A DNA stretch of 64,000 bases from Symsagittifera roscoffensis (lineage: Eukaryota > Xenacoelomorpha > Acoela > Convolutidae). Both the position numbers and the translations under genes were made by a program. The notes under the pieces are model-generated. The model ran no database searches. It worked only from the letters and a program-made list of their open reading frames with translations, and was not told the DNA's origin. Shown here piece after piece: positions 18,952-28,747 of the stretch (the stretch's first letter is position 1; every line of letters begins with the position of its first letter). Location of the stretch: NCBI RefSeq assembly GCF_963678635.1, contig NC_087069.1:2864166-2928165 (forward strand), in the 5' to 3' direction.

Positions 18952-19368
18952 TCGAGATCGATGTCCTCATCGCGTGCTGTCTTCTGCCAGTGAGTCCCAG
19001 AAAACCGAGTGTTACTCAAGATACAGTGCCAGTGGTCATTTACAGAAGTTTGCAGCAGACTTAAGCTTATCTACACCCCAAAATTCACAGCCATGTAAAA
19101 TTTTCACACTATCGCTAAACAGCAATCAAAATCTGCACACACCTGCACCCTCGAATTCTCGCTTTTTAAGCCAATCATTTAAAATTTCTTTTGTCCCATT
19201 TAATCAGGAAATTGTCATGCAGTATTTCCATTTATATAATAAATATAGTATATTAATAACAATATTTGCTTTGTTAAAACTTCTTTTTCGTGAATCCTGG
19301 TTTCACCCGGACCCACGCTCAAGCCCCCCTTTCCCTCTCAAGACTCAAGATCCATTCGAGCCACCAGC
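18952..19368. other. 3' untranslated part of giant element
   Basis: About 420 bp between the last coding frame and the polypurine tract. No credible gene. It includes CTCAAG hexamers like the rest of the element. Confidence 0.5.
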
Positions 19369-19998
19369 TCATCTCGCACTCTTCGCCTTGGAGGTACTGC
19401 ACCCTGAAGTACTAGATACGGCAAACTGTCTCAACAGTTCCTCTTCATCATCGGAGCTAATCACAATCTCCTCCCAAGCCTTCAGCTGTTCGTAGGATCG
19501 CATCCATTCTCTTTGCTCTTGCAACCTCTTTGCTTGGTTGGGTAGTGCCTTCACCCTAGATTCCCGGTTCAAACAAAAGGAGTTGTGCAGGCTCAAGCTC
19601 ACGTTCTTCGCCAGGTCCTCCTCTAGTATCGATTCCCTCGCCTTGGTATTATCTCTAGACATTTTACCCACTCTCTTCCATCCTGTCGTGATTGCATTAC
19701 GATGGGTTAACAGGGGTCTCTTGAAAGCTTCCGGCCCAATCTCGGCCTGGAACTGTCGATACTCCTTTCGATGTTTTCTCATGTGATCTTTCGTTGTCAT
19801 GTACAACCAGGACGTCAGCGTCGCCCGAAACCATGGGAAGTACCTTAAACGGCTCCAGACATGTCTGACTTCCGTTGGTATGGCGAATACCTTGCACGCA
19901 GTCTCAAACAACTCGAGTCTCCTACTGTAGTCTATCGCGTGTATTGATTCTGCCGTTGGCGTCCCCGCTTCCCGATACTTCGTTATATTCTCTTCTAT
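19369..19998 (-). CDS. C-terminal segment of the giant extra polyprotein
   Basis: About 210 codons in the same frame as the preceding 1,456-codon frame, separated from it only by one TAG at 19999-20001. Conserved blocks include 'PWFRATLTSWLY', 'LLTHRNAITT' and 'NVSLSLHNSFCLNRES'. The right-hand element has clear counterparts (61447-61944), where an aligned Trp codon occupies the place of this TAG. The tail is acidic and Ser-rich. No domain recognised. I read the TAG as a nonsense mutation or a readthrough site, not the true end. Confidence 0.6.
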   Translation of the reverse strand: MEENITKYREAGTPTAESIHAIDYSRRLELFETACKVFAIPTEVRHVWSRLRYFPWFRATLTSWLYMTTKDHMRKHRKEYRQFQAEIGPEAFKRPLLTHRNAITTGWKRVGKMSRDNTKARESILEEDLAKNVSLSLHNSFCLNRESRVKALPNQAKRLQEQREWMRSYEQLKAWEEIVISSDDEEELLRQFAVSSTSGCSTSKAKSAR

Positions 19999-22900
19999 CT
20001 ATCTCAGAGCCAACATCGTACTCACTACCAAGATCGTCACCTTCTGTCGGTGATCCGGTAGTCCGATCGACCGGATTTCTTCCATATCCCACACCAGGCA
20101 AAGGTTCTTGTGATCTGGATACCACACCGTTTGCGCTAAACAATGGCATGGGCATTCTCCATGGGTGATTTCAATGCTCCTGAGGTTACGCTCCCCCGAG
20201 GCTTCCAAGAGAGGCTCAAGCTCCATCATTTTCTCATGCATCGTGTCGTTATCTTCCAGGTTTGGAGCACTTCCCACAGGTTTTCCGATCACGTTTTGTC
20301 TCTCGTGATCGCTTGTGTTCTCTCTCTCCAACTTCAAAAGTTCTTCTCCCCAGATTTCACTCAAGTCATCTCTCAATTCTTTTGGTACTGTCCCTCTGAT
20401 TTTTCTCAACAACTTGTGCGAGTGATGCGATACCCGAGCCAACCTCACGCACTTGGGCACTGAGAAGGCCTTGTCCACCAGTACTCTCTGGCTGGATGCT
20501 TCCACCATCACCATGTGCAGTGGGTAGTGACTTCCGCACAAGTTGGCCATCATTGACCCTATCAGCGATTTCGCGTTCAATGGCAAGCCATAAGCTTCGC
20601 TCATGGGAAATCCCATTTCCGCCTCGAGACCAACCTTCCAGCTCCGGATGTGTTTTTGAGTCACCTGCAACACCCCGGGCCATGATTCTACGCTCAACGC
20701 CGTCACTAAATGATGTTCAGATTCTAGTCTTTCCAGTGACTGCAGACTACACATTCTCGAGAAGAATCCGAGAGCTGTCGCTATATTCACCGTGGTTCTC
20801 GCGTAACACTCCGCTACTATTTGCACTTCTTTTTTCTCCCTTTCTGTTATGTCTTCGAACCAAGTGACCAGGTCTTCTTTTTGAAATGACAGTATTCTAA
20901 CGCATGACCGTCCATCGCAGATGTGCTCTCCGTTTCCACACGTCGAATCCAGACAGCTACCCGGCTCCAATTTCTTTGCTGACCCGGGATTACTAGTCTT
21001 TTCGCCTGGCTCTTGCATCTGAGGTGAAATTAGCTTGTGCAGCACACTCAACTTTGCCAGATCTTCATCTTCCGTTGGTGCTAACCTCACTCGCTCGGTG
21101 ATTTCTTCGATCAGACTCGCGTGGGGATGTGGACACCAGGAGGGTCTTAATAGTTTCCATACCACTCCCAAGTTCGTGATTAACAAGCCATTTCCATCGC
21201 CCATGTTCACTTCAACTCTCTTGTTTGAATGCGGTATGCTCACCACCTCTGGTGTTTTCTCAAGAATCAGGCCCAGGCTCGGCCCCTCTTTTTCCACCGC
21301 GTCTATTTCCATTATTCTTTCTGTCCAAAACTTCAGTAGCTCCGCTACCTCATGGTTCCGGTTGGCGCCTCCAGCTTCCGAGTCTAAGAAGGGGTTGTAG
21401 GCCATTCCCATCACTCCAGACACATATTGGTATTCCCCCTTCTCGCTGATTCTCGAGTACTGCTCTGACGAGGCCAGGTTACGGTGAACATCATGTTCTT
21501 CTTCGAACTTCTTATTATAAAACCTCCGTACCTCGTCTAGCTTCCTATGGTTCTCTAGGGATAGTCTGGAACCCTCTTCCTTTTCTATTCCTGTGCTCTG
21601 ATACACGTTCAAGATGACCGTTGAGACTCTTTTTTCCATGGTTTTGCTTGCGCTTGCTCTCTGTTGGCATGCCAGGATGGTGCTATCAGACATCATCGAC
21701 ATTATCCATCTCAAGAAACACGTGGCATCCTTTCTTCTGGCCAGGCTCAAGCCTGAGTTGTCCCTGGCTACGTGTTGCATCAGTGCCTGATACACATCTA
21801 GTTTCTTGCTTCCCAACTTCAGCCTGTCATACGAGGTCAGTGTTTCCAGCTCTATCCCCACCAGACTCCAGGTGAACATTAATTGTCCTGCAGTTCTAAC
21901 GAAGGGATTCGCCATTAATGGTGGTGCTGATGAGGGTGTCCTCATTGCTTCTTCAAAATGATCTTTCAACAAACTCTGCCAGGACCTCTTCAGATGATTT
22001 GCCATTTCTATTCTATTAACCTCGGCATTTTGCTGGGTGGCCCAATTACGTCGCTTGCGAGCTACTCCACTGTCCAACTTCTTCCAGCAGTCCTCCATTT
22101 CTTTCAATGTTTCAAGGGCCACCCACCACGTCCGGGAGGTGTTCCTCGTCTTGTTCCTTTCCAATGGATCACTTGTCACTCGCTTGCCCGTGGCCTGGTG
22201 TGCCTTCGAGATCCATTCTTTGCCGACATCTACTTCCCATGTCTGTCCCTTCGTTGAACCTCTCTTCACGTTTATCTTCTGAGGCTTGAAGTCTTCCTCC
22301 GATGTCGAACTGGTGGAAACCTCTATTTCCCTCTCTACTTCAAGTGGTCTTCTGAGCTCCGAGCTGCTCTTGTATGCCGCCGTCTTGCATCGAGCCAAAA
22401 CCATGGGCGCCGTCTCTCTCAAGTTTCCTTCCGAAACAGCATCCACTGAAGGACTACCCAATCCTTCCACTTCTCTCTTCCTCTTGCGAGTCTTCACATC
22501 TCTACTTGAGGGTGTTGTGGCTACCATTACTGATTCGACCTCTCCATCCACTCCTTCCAACTCTTGCCTCCCCCCTGCTCGAGCCTTAAGGATATTAGTA
22601 CTTTTAATCATATTACTAGTCCCAACCTTATCCCTCTTTATATCATCAACCATTTTATCTACAGTTTTTTGTCTCCGAGTAGAGCTGTCCTCACATTTTT
22701 CTTCTCTAGTCTTCGATCGTGAATTCCTCAGCTCTACCAGCTTGCTCAGTAGCTCTTTTCTCGCCTTCTCATCCAGGCCCGTTCCTATCAGAAGCGGTTC
22801 TCCAAATCTTACGACTGTGTCCCACAGTTCCTCCTTGAATTTGTCCAGCGTCGTCTCGCTGCCCACTTCTTGATTGAATTCTTCCAAGAACTCCTGCCAA

Positions 22901-24414
22901 GCATCGTCCTTCAGTGATCCCAGGAATATGTCCCTGTTCCCTTCGAAAGTGTTCTTTTCCCTTTCCTCCGAGCTCAAGAGTATCATCCCCATATTGAAGG
23001 TCTCACTTGCCAATGGCAATTCCAGATCCTTCCGGGGGGACGGAATCAGGGGTGGTGTGGCAGTATCTGCCCAATTCTCCTCGCTCAAGTCTTTCAACAG
23101 CTCTTGAGTGGTGAGCTCCTCCCCTGATGGCCCTGGTTCAGGCGTATTCCCCACTTCCATGTCTTCACCGGCTTCACTGAGAGTTTCATCCATACTCTCT
23201 TCTTCTGACTCATGTCTCCTTCTCTCGAGAATTTTCTTAAATCGGTCCTCGACGGGTCCGCTCCTCTTGTCTCCAGGTGTGTCCACGGACAGTGGTGATG
23301 GTGTCGTAGGATCCAGCTTTTTGTATTCCGTCAGTGCTACATGCAGTTGACCTGCTGCATCTAGTTCTGTTCCTTCCTGTCTTATTTCCACCTGTTCCAA
23401 GCCATAGGGCGCCTTATATTTTCTCGTGGCAAATTTCATGTCGTCCACCAGTGCGACGTGCCCCTCCATCACGATCATCCTGCCATCGTCCCATATGGGT
23501 AACATGTTCTCAAGTCCCTCCTTCTCTAGAGTTCTCAAGACCTTCCGCACCTCATACCCTGGGGGCTGCGAACCTCTACTCTTTTTCGCTTGCGTCGTCC
23601 ACGAATTTACCTTCATCTCGCTGGTATGGAAGTAGACCGCCGCCGTGTAGCCAATGAACAGGGGGTCCCAGCCATCAGTGAAATCCTTCTGCATTTCCTC
23701 CGTCGTCATCCTCGCCATTATGGAGGGAACTACCAAGGGACTATTCATTCCTAAGGTCATCCTCCTGACTATTGGGAACTCAGGCATGGTGGCTGGGAGG
23801 ATTTCTTTCTCCATTATGGTCTCCAGCTCCCTCCTCACCAGTGCGAAGCACTCCTTCCAGGCAGGAATTTTCAAGATTTCTCGTCCGTCCGCCGTCAATG
23901 GGTTCAAGTTCCAGAATTTGGGATACATTTCAATGGGACCATCTCGCTTGCCTCCCATTCTACATTGCAATAGCCCCCTGAAGTTGTACACTATTAGCTC
24001 GGCATCTTTCACCTTTCCAAAGAGTACCGTGTTGCTCATTCGCCCTCTGAGCACCTCCTGCTGACACCAATTTAACGCCGTCCCATCCAGTATACTGATA
24101 AGGCTCAAGTGCGTTACAGAGTGACGATACGTTGTCACCAGGGGGTCTGGGAACGCGTACGTCACTGCTGGACCATAAATGCAGGTCACCACCTCCTCTA
24201 GGCCCCGGATTATCCCCATTGGGTCCGACCTCATTGCCAGGCATAGGTCCGTCAGCAGAGGCATCCCTCTGTTCGTCTTCTTCCATTCTTCTCTCGAAGT
24301 TGGATTCTCATCTTCACCCGTCATGTGCCGATTTTGCATCATGAGGTATTGCACTAGCAACGTCTTCAACCCTGCGGCACACTTGTAGGAGCTGGTTTCA
24401 ATGCTCGTGTGGAC
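19999..24414 (-). CDS. Large extra protein, middle segment (about 1,456 codons), unknown function
   Basis: The first ATG is at 24339; the frame is open to a TGA at about 24415-24417, overlapping the end of the previous frame by about 17 nt. The N-terminal 250 residues are folded-looking (GMPLLTDLCLAMRSDP-like block). Residues about 350-720 are acidic and charged, probably disordered. The C-terminal half is conserved with the right-hand element and includes a Cys/His cluster, CLDSTCGNGEHICDGRSC (about residues 1136-1153), and 'VDKAFSVPKCVRLAR'. No enzyme motif is recognised. In the right-hand element this part is continuous with the preceding frame, so the split here is probably a frameshift mutation. 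Confidence 0.65.
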   Translation of the reverse strand, partial: VHTSIETSSYKCAAGLKTLLVQYLMMQNRHMTGEDENPTSREEWKKTNRGMPLLTDLCLAMRSDPMGIIRGLEEVVTCIYGPAVTYAFPDPLVTTYRHSVTHLSLISILDGTALNWCQQEVLRGRMSNTVLFGKVKDAELIVYNFRGLLQCRMGGKRDGPIEMYPKFWNLNPLTADGREILKIPAWKECFALVRRELETIMEKEILPATMPEFPIVRRMTLGMNSPLVVPSIMARMTTEEMQKDFTDGWDPLFIGYTAAVYFHTSEMKVNSWTTQAKKSRGSQPPGYEVRKVLRTLEKEGLENMLPIWDDGRMIVMEGHVALVDDMKFATRKYKAPYGLEQVEIRQEGTELDAAGQLHVALTEYKKLDPTTPSPLSVDTPGDKRSGPVEDRFKKILERRRHESEEESMDETLSEAGEDMEVGNTPEPGPSGEELTTQELLKDLSEENWADTATPPLIPSPRKDLELPLASETFNMGMILLSSEEREKNTFEGNRDIFLGSLKDDAWQEFLEEFNQEVGSETTLDKFKEELWDTVVRFGEPLLIGTGLDEKARKELLSKLVELRNSRSKTREEKCEDSSTRRQKTVDKMVDDIKRDKVGTSNMIKSTNILKARAGGRQELEGVDGEVESVMVATTPSSRDVKTRKRKREVEGLGSPSVDAVSEGNLRETAPMVLARCKTAAYKSSSELRRPLEVEREIEVSTSSTSEEDFKPQKINVKRGSTKGQTWEVDVGKEWISKAHQATGKRVTSDPLERNKTRNTSRTWWVALETLKEMEDCWKKLDSGVARKRRNWATQQNAEVNRIEMANHLKRSWQSLLKDHFEEAMRTPSSAPPLMANPFVRTAGQLMFTWSLVGIELETLTSYDRLKLGSKKLDVYQALMQHVARDNSGLSLARRKDATCFLRWIMSMMSDSTILACQQRASASKTMEKRVSTVILNVYQSTGIEKEEGSRLSLENHRKLDEVRRFYNKKFEEEHDVHRNLASSEQYSRISEKGEYQYVSGVMGMAYNPFLDSEAGGANRNHEVAELLKFWTERIMEIDAVEKEGPSLGLILEKTPEVVSIPHSNKRVEVNMGDGNGLLITNLGVVWKLLRPSWCPHPHASLIEEITERVRLAPTEDEDLAKLSVLHKLISPQMQEPGEKTSNPGSAKKLEPGSCLDSTCGNGEHICDGRSCVRILSFQKEDLVTWFEDITEREKKEVQIVAECYARTTVNIATALGFFSRMCSLQSLERLESEHHLVTALSVESWPGVLQVTQKHIRSWKVGLEAEMGFPMSEAYGLPLNAKSLIGSMMANLCGSHYPLHMVMVEASSQRVLVDKAFSVPKCVRLARVSHHSHKLLRKIRGTVPKELRDDLSEIWGEELLKLERENTSDHERQNVIGKPVGSAPNLEDNDTMHEKMMELEPLLEASGERNLRSIEITHGECPCHCLAQTVWYPDHKNLCLVWDMEEIRSIGLPDHRQKVTILVVSTMLALR

Positions 24415-27400
24415 TCATAGACAGAGGCTCTCCATATTCCATTAATCGATGAAACGACACCAATTCCCCATGGGTCAAGAGCACCAGTGCCAGGCACCCA
24501 TCAACTCGAAGTGTCTCCACTCCCCGACTAAACATGTATGCTGGGCCCATGTTGAACAAGTATCTGGGGTAGACCAAATACAGGGCCAAGAGCAGGCTGA
24601 TGGGCATGCCCAGTATCTCCTGCACGAAGGCTCCAAAGATAGTCGCCGTGGTACCGAATATTCCTGCCAAGAATTCCTTCTCCCAGCAAGGACACAAAAA
24701 CTTGAGAATCTCGTAATCCCTCCGAGTCTTCAATTCGCCTTTGGCGTGCTCTCTCCAGAACCCTCCAATCGTCACTTCATTGGCGGCCGAGACAAATCTA
24801 GCCACCGTCATGTCTCTTACTTCGGCCAGCTCCAGTTGCTTCTCTAGAAAACTCCAGACTTGTTTCACGAGGAGTGGTGCTTCCTCCCTTGTCTTATTCG
24901 TGGCGTTCTCCAGCCTTGGTGTCAAAAATGGCCACCAGCCATTCTCTTGAGTCAAACGATATTTCAACGATCCTAATTGCTTTTCCGTCTCGGCCACATT
25001 TCTTCTCTCGTTACTGGGACCTCTAGACTTGCTGGTGGAGTTTGTGATCTTCACATCCATACTCCGAAACCACAGGCTGGCCGTTAATCTGCTTATCGCC
25101 GGGTGATCGTCCCCGATGACTGGGCTGAACTTGAGTTGCCTGGCAAAGTTCGATATCTCTAGCAAGAGCACCTCGTCTAATACGATCAGGATGTCGGCTA
25201 GTCCATAAAAGCCCCTCAGTGCATGAGATATGTCCGCCCATGCCGCCGCCAATTCTGACTTGCGAAGCCTCAGGTTCGATGGCTCCAACTCCCGATTGGG
25301 AGCTGCCATTAGAATCCACCATTCATTCCCTTCTGCTATCAGGATCAAGACCGCGTACACGAACTGTAGGGCGGGTGGCATATTCGCGTATCCAGGGGAT
25401 GTGGTAAACACCACCTTCGTCTTGGACCCGAATCTCGAGACAACATTCTCTTGCACTTCATTCATCGCCGCAAACAACGCTTGAATGGCTTCCCATATCT
25501 TCCTCGATGTCGGAATTTCATCGCCCTTTAGTTGCTCAAGAAGTCCCATCGCGTGCAGGTGATCATTCATCCCTGCAAACAACAGCAGCTCAGGTTCACA
25601 GGGCATCTCCGACTTTATTGCCACTACCAGAGTTAACATCTGATTTAATTCAGCTCCTGGCAAAGAGTATATCAAAGTCTCCGGCCAGAACAACTTGGGA
25701 GACGTTCCTTCGAAGTCTGATCCCGCCACAATGACTACTCTCGCAGCAGTTGGGTCTGCTCTATCATACACTGCCAGGGTTTTGGCCAGCTGGGTACTCC
25801 CACAGGGCTTCCCGTACCTGGGATCTTCCGCCAATTTCGAGCCTTCGTAAGCGGCATCTGGCAATCCCGTTCCTCCCGGATTGAGTAGCTTGTCTACCAC
25901 CTTCAACTGTGCCGGGGTTGCCAACCTGATCCTGGCGATGCTAGTTCGGTGCTTGGGAGGTTCTGCTATAAGTCCCGGACTCCCCAGCAGCTTGAGAGGT
26001 CTGTAGTTAATGGGTCCCATGATCGTTTTTGTGGGAATTCCCGTCAGGTCTGTGGTCTCCATCAACTTCGCTCTCGAGAAGTGCGCCTCATGAGCTTTCA
26101 ACCAGTCCACGCAATGATGCCTATTCAAATCCTCGTGTGATACTCGTTCGATCCCCAGGGTTTCCGCCAATTCTTGCCTGCATTCCAAACTCTCTAGATC
26201 CAGTTCTTTCACCTTCTCAGGATATCTCAAGCGAGCGGTCTCCATAGACTTATTTGCCCGTTTGCTCTCTGCCACTACCACTGAGGATATCGCCGAGCTT
26301 GGAGGTGTTGATGACGTCACCTCCTCAGACTCCATTGGCGTGGCACTCTGCAATCTGGTCTGGCTGCTCCTTGAACTGTCTCTAGTGTCAACTCTCGGTC
26401 CCAAGCGACCAGACAAGGACCTTGAGGCAAGGAATGGTGGGTTCGGAGGTGATCCTAAAGTGAATTGGGCTGTCTCTAGCAGATCCGCCTCCAGCGCATT
26501 TATGTGTTCTTGGAAGACGTCGTTTAGCCACTCTGCTCCCCTCGGTCTATCAAAATGGATTCCATCACTGGAGGTGTCTTCAGGGAATCCCTCTTTCTCC
26601 ATGCGCTCTGCCACGTCCAACAGTCTGACAGGGAGCACACTCTTCCGGTGGATGTCTCTTATCCCCTTGTTTAGGTTCCGCACCTTCTCGTTCATCTCCA
26701 AGGCGTGCTGATCAAACATCATGTTGTAGGGGACAGTACATATCGTCAACAGGATGGGGTCCATCTGAATCCTCAGTTCCTCAAGAAGGCAGCTCACCTT
26801 ATCGTGCAGCCTTGTTATTTTCCTCGCTTCACCCCTTGATACATCGTTGGTCCCGATCATCAGGGTCACCGTGTATACTTTGGTCATCCCCAGCATGTCA
26901 AGCGTTGCTAACATCTGTGGCGTGGCAGCTCCAGCGAAACTCAAGATTCCCGTCTGCCAGTGCGATCGGATCCGGGTCAACACCCGCACCAGGCTGTCCC
27001 CTACGATTAGATGAACCGCATCTTCTGGTACCCGGGGTGGCGCCAAGTACTGCACCCAGGCCGCATCATGAAAGCAGTCTCTCCTAGCTTTCTGCTCCGT
27101 ACTCCAGTCCAGCCGATTGTGCCTGTGGTACCTCCCCTCTGTATTCTTCTTATAACTCAAGATCACGACACTCCTAACCGTCTGTTCCCTCCACGTCGGG
27201 GGAAGCTCCGGTCTTGCCGAACTCTCACGACTCTTTTGTCGCAATCTCTCGCCCAGTTCTCTCAGACGCGATGAGCCGCCGCTCACCTGACTGTCACTCG
27301 AGGTCGAGGTTGGGGTATATCCCGGCAGCTCCACATCCATCAGTGGGCGTATGGGTTGCGTCTCTAGGCTACGCAAGGAAGACGTTGCGTCATTCGGTAT

Positions 27401-28243
27401 CCAAACTTCCAACCCTTCACTCATGTGTTCACGGGCCTCGCGGTCAAGGTTGAACCGTGCTCTTGCTCTGGGGGCCTCATCCACCTCCATACGTGACTCT
27501 GGCCTCGAGCTGGTGACCACTCGCTCCTTCGGCCTGGCTCCCTTCTGTGCATCAAGCTCGCGTTGTCGTTGTTCTATTCTGTCTAATTCCGACCTCAGTT
27601 GATCACGATTTGCGGCGTTCTCCCGCACCCTTAACTCCTGTTGATGTTCAGCTTTTTGTATCTCAAGCAACCTCAGAGCCTGGTCTCGCTCGTTGACCAC
27701 CTGGTCCCTTTCCAGCTGAACCTTCTCCCGATCCAGATTTGCCTGATCCCGATCGAGGTTCGCCTTATTCCTTTCCTTCTGCGTCTTCTCGAGCTCTTTC
27801 TTTAGAACATCTAGATCCGGATATGCCTCGGTCGTCTGTTGCATTCGTGACATCGATGGCACCCTACTCGAGCTCTGGCTTGTGGACCTCACTGTTGGCC
27901 TAGTCGGTAGTGGGAATTCCCCTGCGCCATATTCGGTATTGTTATTCAGGCCAGGATTCCTTGCCAAGTCAAAACCCCTTACTCCTCCATCCACATTCCA
28001 AGACAACCATCTGGTCTGTTCTTGGTTCGATATTCCCTCGGTGGTGTAGCCGATCATCAAGACAGCCTCCGTTGCAGACTCCCTGCACTCACCCTGGTCC
28101 TCCAACTGGAGGATGGCATTCAGCATCACCGCCATTCTCTCGTCTATTTGGGTGTAGTCCAAGTCCCTCAGGCGCCTGTACAGCTCATCAAGAGTGGGCT
28201 TCCTCAGGGCCGCGGGCACGGATTTCCATAATCGGTCTGCCAT
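24398..28243 (-). CDS. Large extra protein, N-terminal segment: coiled coil plus SGNH/GDSL hydrolase
   Basis: This frame has 1,281 codons from the ATG at 28243. Residues about 138-228 form a long charged coiled coil. Next comes an SGNH/GDSL-type hydrolase domain: block I 'VGDSLVRVL' (Ser about 417), block III 'IGTNDVSRG' (about 464-467) and block V 'SDGIHFDRP' (Asp about 560, His about 563). A second region at about 840-1050 repeats the pattern in weaker form: 'AGSDFEG', 'FAGMNDHLH' and 'IGDDHPAI'. Hydrophobic segments near residues 1190-1240 may be membrane-associated. A secreted-type esterase activity is inferred from motifs; there is no signal peptide. It is the first gene after pol, the place usually held by env. 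Confidence 0.75.
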   Translation of the reverse strand: MADRLWKSVPAALRKPTLDELYRRLRDLDYTQIDERMAVMLNAILQLEDQGECRESATEAVLMIGYTTEGISNQEQTRWLSWNVDGGVRGFDLARNPGLNNNTEYGAGEFPLPTRPTVRSTSQSSSRVPSMSRMQQTTEAYPDLDVLKKELEKTQKERNKANLDRDQANLDREKVQLERDQVVNERDQALRLLEIQKAEHQQELRVRENAANRDQLRSELDRIEQRQRELDAQKGARPKERVVTSSRPESRMEVDEAPRARARFNLDREAREHMSEGLEVWIPNDATSSLRSLETQPIRPLMDVELPGYTPTSTSSDSQVSGGSSRLRELGERLRQKSRESSARPELPPTWREQTVRSVVILSYKKNTEGRYHRHNRLDWSTEQKARRDCFHDAAWVQYLAPPRVPEDAVHLIVGDSLVRVLTRIRSHWQTGILSFAGAATPQMLATLDMLGMTKVYTVTLMIGTNDVSRGEARKITRLHDKVSCLLEELRIQMDPILLTICTVPYNMMFDQHALEMNEKVRNLNKGIRDIHRKSVLPVRLLDVAERMEKEGFPEDTSSDGIHFDRPRGAEWLNDVFQEHINALEADLLETAQFTLGSPPNPPFLASRSLSGRLGPRVDTRDSSRSSQTRLQSATPMESEEVTSSTPPSSAISSVVVAESKRANKSMETARLRYPEKVKELDLESLECRQELAETLGIERVSHEDLNRHHCVDWLKAHEAHFSRAKLMETTDLTGIPTKTIMGPINYRPLKLLGSPGLIAEPPKHRTSIARIRLATPAQLKVVDKLLNPGGTGLPDAAYEGSKLAEDPRYGKPCGSTQLAKTLAVYDRADPTAARVVIVAGSDFEGTSPKLFWPETLIYSLPGAELNQMLTLVVAIKSEMPCEPELLLFAGMNDHLHAMGLLEQLKGDEIPTSRKIWEAIQALFAAMNEVQENVVSRFGSKTKVVFTTSPGYANMPPALQFVYAVLILIAEGNEWWILMAAPNRELEPSNLRLRKSELAAAWADISHALRGFYGLADILIVLDEVLLLEISNFARQLKFSPVIGDDHPAISRLTASLWFRSMDVKITNSTSKSRGPSNERRNVAETEKQLGSLKYRLTQENGWWPFLTPRLENATNKTREEAPLLVKQVWSFLEKQLELAEVRDMTVARFVSAANEVTIGGFWREHAKGELKTRRDYEILKFLCPCWEKEFLAGIFGTTATIFGAFVQEILGMPISLLLALYLVYPRYLFNMGPAYMFSRGVETLRVDGCLALVLLTHGELVSFHRLMEYGEPLSMSPHEH

Positions 28244-28747
28244 TCTTCGTGACTTCGGGATGTATACAGGTATGTGTTAACCAGCTCAAGAATTACCTTA
28301 CCAGCTCAAGAATTACCTTACCGACTCAAGTATTCTCTCGAAATGTTCCCTTGCAAATATTTGCTGCAAGTGCCGATTATCGCGAGTTCAATCAAGATTT
28401 CTCTCTCTGTTTCTCGCTGGAGTATAGTTGGATTTTCAACTTTGTTTTTCAAACTTGATCTGAAAACAGAAAGCATATTGAAACTTGACATGTCATGTTC
28501 CTAACCTAGAGACCCCCCTTTTACCAGTATGGTTAAAATCTTATCATTTTCATATCACTTAAAACAATTCAATTGGAATTCCCTTAAAAGCATGCAGATT
28601 CATTTTATGTTTTAGCACCGTTAACTCGTTTTAAAATTTAATTGTCATGCCAATCATATCTTTAAGATCCCTTTACCTGCGCCGCACCCCAGTACCTAAC
28701 TCAAGACTCCTCCCTCACACCCGACTCGATACCCCCATGTACCCGAC
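28244..28747. other. Intergenic spacer between pol and the extra coding region
   Basis: About 500 bp without a gene. It contains a 20-bp direct repeat CCAGCTCAAGAATTACCTTA, twice perfectly (28281-28320), with a third partial copy to 28334. On the minus strand a donor-like CAG|GTAAAG lies near 28679 and an acceptor-like ACTATACTCCAG near 28424, which could mark a subgenomic spliced message; this is inference only. Confidence 0.45.
28281..28334. repeat. 20-bp direct repeat (2.7 copies)
   Basis: CCAGCTCAAGAATTACCTTA at 28281-28300 and 28301-28320, then a diverged CCGACTCAAGTATT at 28321-28334. Each unit contains the CTCAAG hexamer that is common through the element. Confidence 0.8.

Noticed and set aside
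24398-24417. Programmed ribosomal frameshift between the two large extra frames
   Set aside because: The 17-nt overlap has no slippery heptamer, and the related element is in one frame here.
24398-28243. Classical retroviral envelope glycoprotein in the env position
   Set aside because: No signal peptide, furin site, fusion peptide or C-terminal anchor; the motifs fit an SGNH hydrolase instead.
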